Of a DNA stretch of 64,000 bases, positions 62,512 to 64,000 are shown piece by piece. Below the pieces are notes generated by a model. It saw nothing but the letters and a program-made list of their open reading frames with translations. It ran no database searches and was not told where the DNA came from. The position numbers and the translations under genes are program-made. The DNA is from Symbiodinium natans. Taxonomy: Eukaryota > Sar > Dinophyceae > Suessiales > Symbiodiniaceae. Numbering within the stretch: the first letter of the stretch is position 1; each line of letters opens with the position of its first letter. The stretch is taken from assembly GCA_905221605.1 (NCBI GenBank), contig CAJNDS010000062.1, forward strand, positions 1 through 64,000, written 5' to 3'.

Positions 62512-64000
62512 AAACTCTTGAGCAAACTGTTGTCAAGCAGATGTGGCCCAGAAGTGGATCGCTCTAGTTTTGTCGCTGTTTGATGGCTTCTCAACTTGAC
62601 GCAGTTGAAAAGGCGTCCCGTCAGCTCTTCTGACCTGGCTTTGTGACAGTGCAGGTGAAGGTGAGGTATCGAGGATGGTAGCGAGTGGGTGCTCCCAAAT
62701 GCGAGGCTGCTCATCCGCAGCGGGTGCCACTAAATGACATGGGGGTGATCTCCTTGGATCTCCTCAGAAGCATGATAAGCAGCTGCCCTGAGCCCATAAG
62801 ACGTCTGCTGCCCGTCGAGGTCATGCCTGGAAGCAGACGTGTGGACCCCTCTGGGCATGTGCTGGTCTTAGCATGGCACAGCGGCCACGTTCTTGGCCAG
62901 ACGTTGGATTCTCAAGGGATTGCAAACACCTCACGCGCAAGCTTTGGAAGCAAGGTCCTGCAGTAGAAGCGGAAAATCTGCAGGATAAATTTGGGCGCCT
63001 CGAATCATTCTCACGATCACAGCACGTAGCGTAGCTGCTGAGTTCAGCGAGGTACTCATCGATCAGTCTGTGTGTGGAATCAGGCATGGCGACCTTCGCA
63101 GGAAGCGCATGAGCGCGCTCAGAATGCCCCGGCTGCAGCCGCATTAGAGGCCGACGACGCTACATGCCCTCAATTGTGGATGGAGTGGAAGTCCTGAGAC
63201 ATGCAAAGCTGCAAAACTTTCGGAGTCCAATGAAACCATAGATTCTGTCGATTTTGTTTCTTCTCTTTTCGTTCAGGCTGCGCGTGTGGCGCCAACAAGT
63301 AAACAGGCGACTGGATGCCATTCAGAGTCGCCTTGGAGCCACTATTTTTCATGAGAGATGATTACCTGCCAGGGCGCCTTTGTCGGCTGGAAATCAAACT
63401 GAGGACAGTCCTGCCCAATGCTTGTGTCCGACATCGCGAGTCGTTTGGTGCAGGTAGATTACAAAGCGGACCAGTACCATCAGCTGAGCTGTGTAAGAGG
63501 CTGTATGTTCACGCTTGACACCGAACCAAAGCAAACGAGCCAAAGCAAAAGCAATAACAATCAGTCCAATTGCACCAGGTTACAGTCGCTTCAGCTCCTC
63601 AAAGCCTTTAGACTGTCGAGCCAGAGCTCACCTTGCGCGAAGTGCCAGGACAGCGAGTCTGAGCTCCGACATGTACAAAGCATGGTGCTGAAGCGCCCTG
63701 AACTCTGCCTGGCTGCAAAGTACAGATTGGCAATTGAACATGACCTCGAATGCGCTAGCCAACAAAGGCAAGGAGTATATATGAGTGCATACTTGACAGT
63801 GAGGGGTATTGAGTATTGTTCAGCTGCGTTATTGAACAGAAGGTTGGCTAGTGCTCCAGAGACCAACCCGCATTGAAATGCTCATATTGACACACGAGCT
63901 GTGTCCTGACATGACCTGCGGCTCTCCTTGGAAGCGCTTTCGAAGCCCAATTGCAGACGTGAGACCGCGCTCAGAAGGCTCGAAGCTGGTTAAGTTAGAC
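62512..64000. other. No gene recognised
   Basis: Frames up to 152 residues occur (63418-63876, MLVSDIASRLVQVDYKADQY), but none shows a domain, repeat or consistent composition. No continuation of the cyclophilin repeat. Confidence 0.3.

Noticed and set aside
58121-62714. Minus-strand ORFs of 77-155 residues across the cyclophilin array
   Set aside because: Shadows of the conserved cyclophilin exons; repeated only because the sense gene is repeated.

Overview
The window reads as nuclear DNA of a dinoflagellate, most like a symbiodiniacean. Four signs point there. A perfect 22-nt dinoflagellate spliced-leader (DinoSL) relict lies at 9504-9525. Five near-identical cyclophilin genes stand head to tail at 58007-62511. 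Interstitial telomere-like TTTAGGG repeats recur from 45 kb to 54.6 kb. The rest is dense, nested retroelements and satellites. No rRNA, tRNA, CRISPR or bacterial-style operon is visible.

Layout: (1) 1-9508, minus strand: tyrosine-recombinase (YR) retroelement 1, read right to left as YR, a tryptophan-repeat accessory ORF, Gag, methyltransferase-like domain, reverse transcriptase (RT) and RNase H (RH). (2) 9.5-12.9 kb: decayed minus-strand coding fragments. (3) 13168-21809: YR element 2 on the plus strand (YR, Gag, then an ORF joining a candidate 2-oxoglutarate/Fe(II) dioxygenase to a DNA-methyltransferase-like domain). Its RT is missing and an opposite-strand module follows. (4) 21.9-24.3 kb: Ty1/copia fragments in opposing orientation; one carries a LINE-type insertion flanked by a 12-bp target-site duplication. 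(5) 24.5-29.4 kb: proline-rich, partly frameshifted minus-strand ORFs. (6) 30.7-37 kb: minisatellites, a 0.6-0.7 kb tandem duplication, TTCGAAGCC repeats and 1.4 kb of TG-type microsatellite. (7) 37000-43274: YR element 3 inside that microsatellite, with textbook split direct repeats (A1 ... B1-A2 ... B2). (8) 43.4-49.5 kb: 0.5-kb repeats, an FNIP-like leucine-rich repeat pseudogene and a 116-bp satellite. (9) 50.3-57.1 kb: two copies of a roughly 3-kb module headed by degenerate TTTAGGG and GGTACGG/GGTATGG arrays. (10) 58-62.5 kb: the cyclophilin array. (11) 62.5-64 kb: nothing recognised.

The three YR elements are diverged members of one group. All put the recombinase first, followed by a Gag with Cys/His zinc motifs, then (where present) a methyltransferase-like region and RT-RH. 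Each recombinase has H-x-x-K where the family normally has H-x-x-R. The most unusual feature is the dioxygenase plus methyltransferase ORF of element 2, in a lineage known for 5-hydroxymethyluracil and 5-methylcytosine in its DNA. Function is inferred from motifs read by eye; no search was run.
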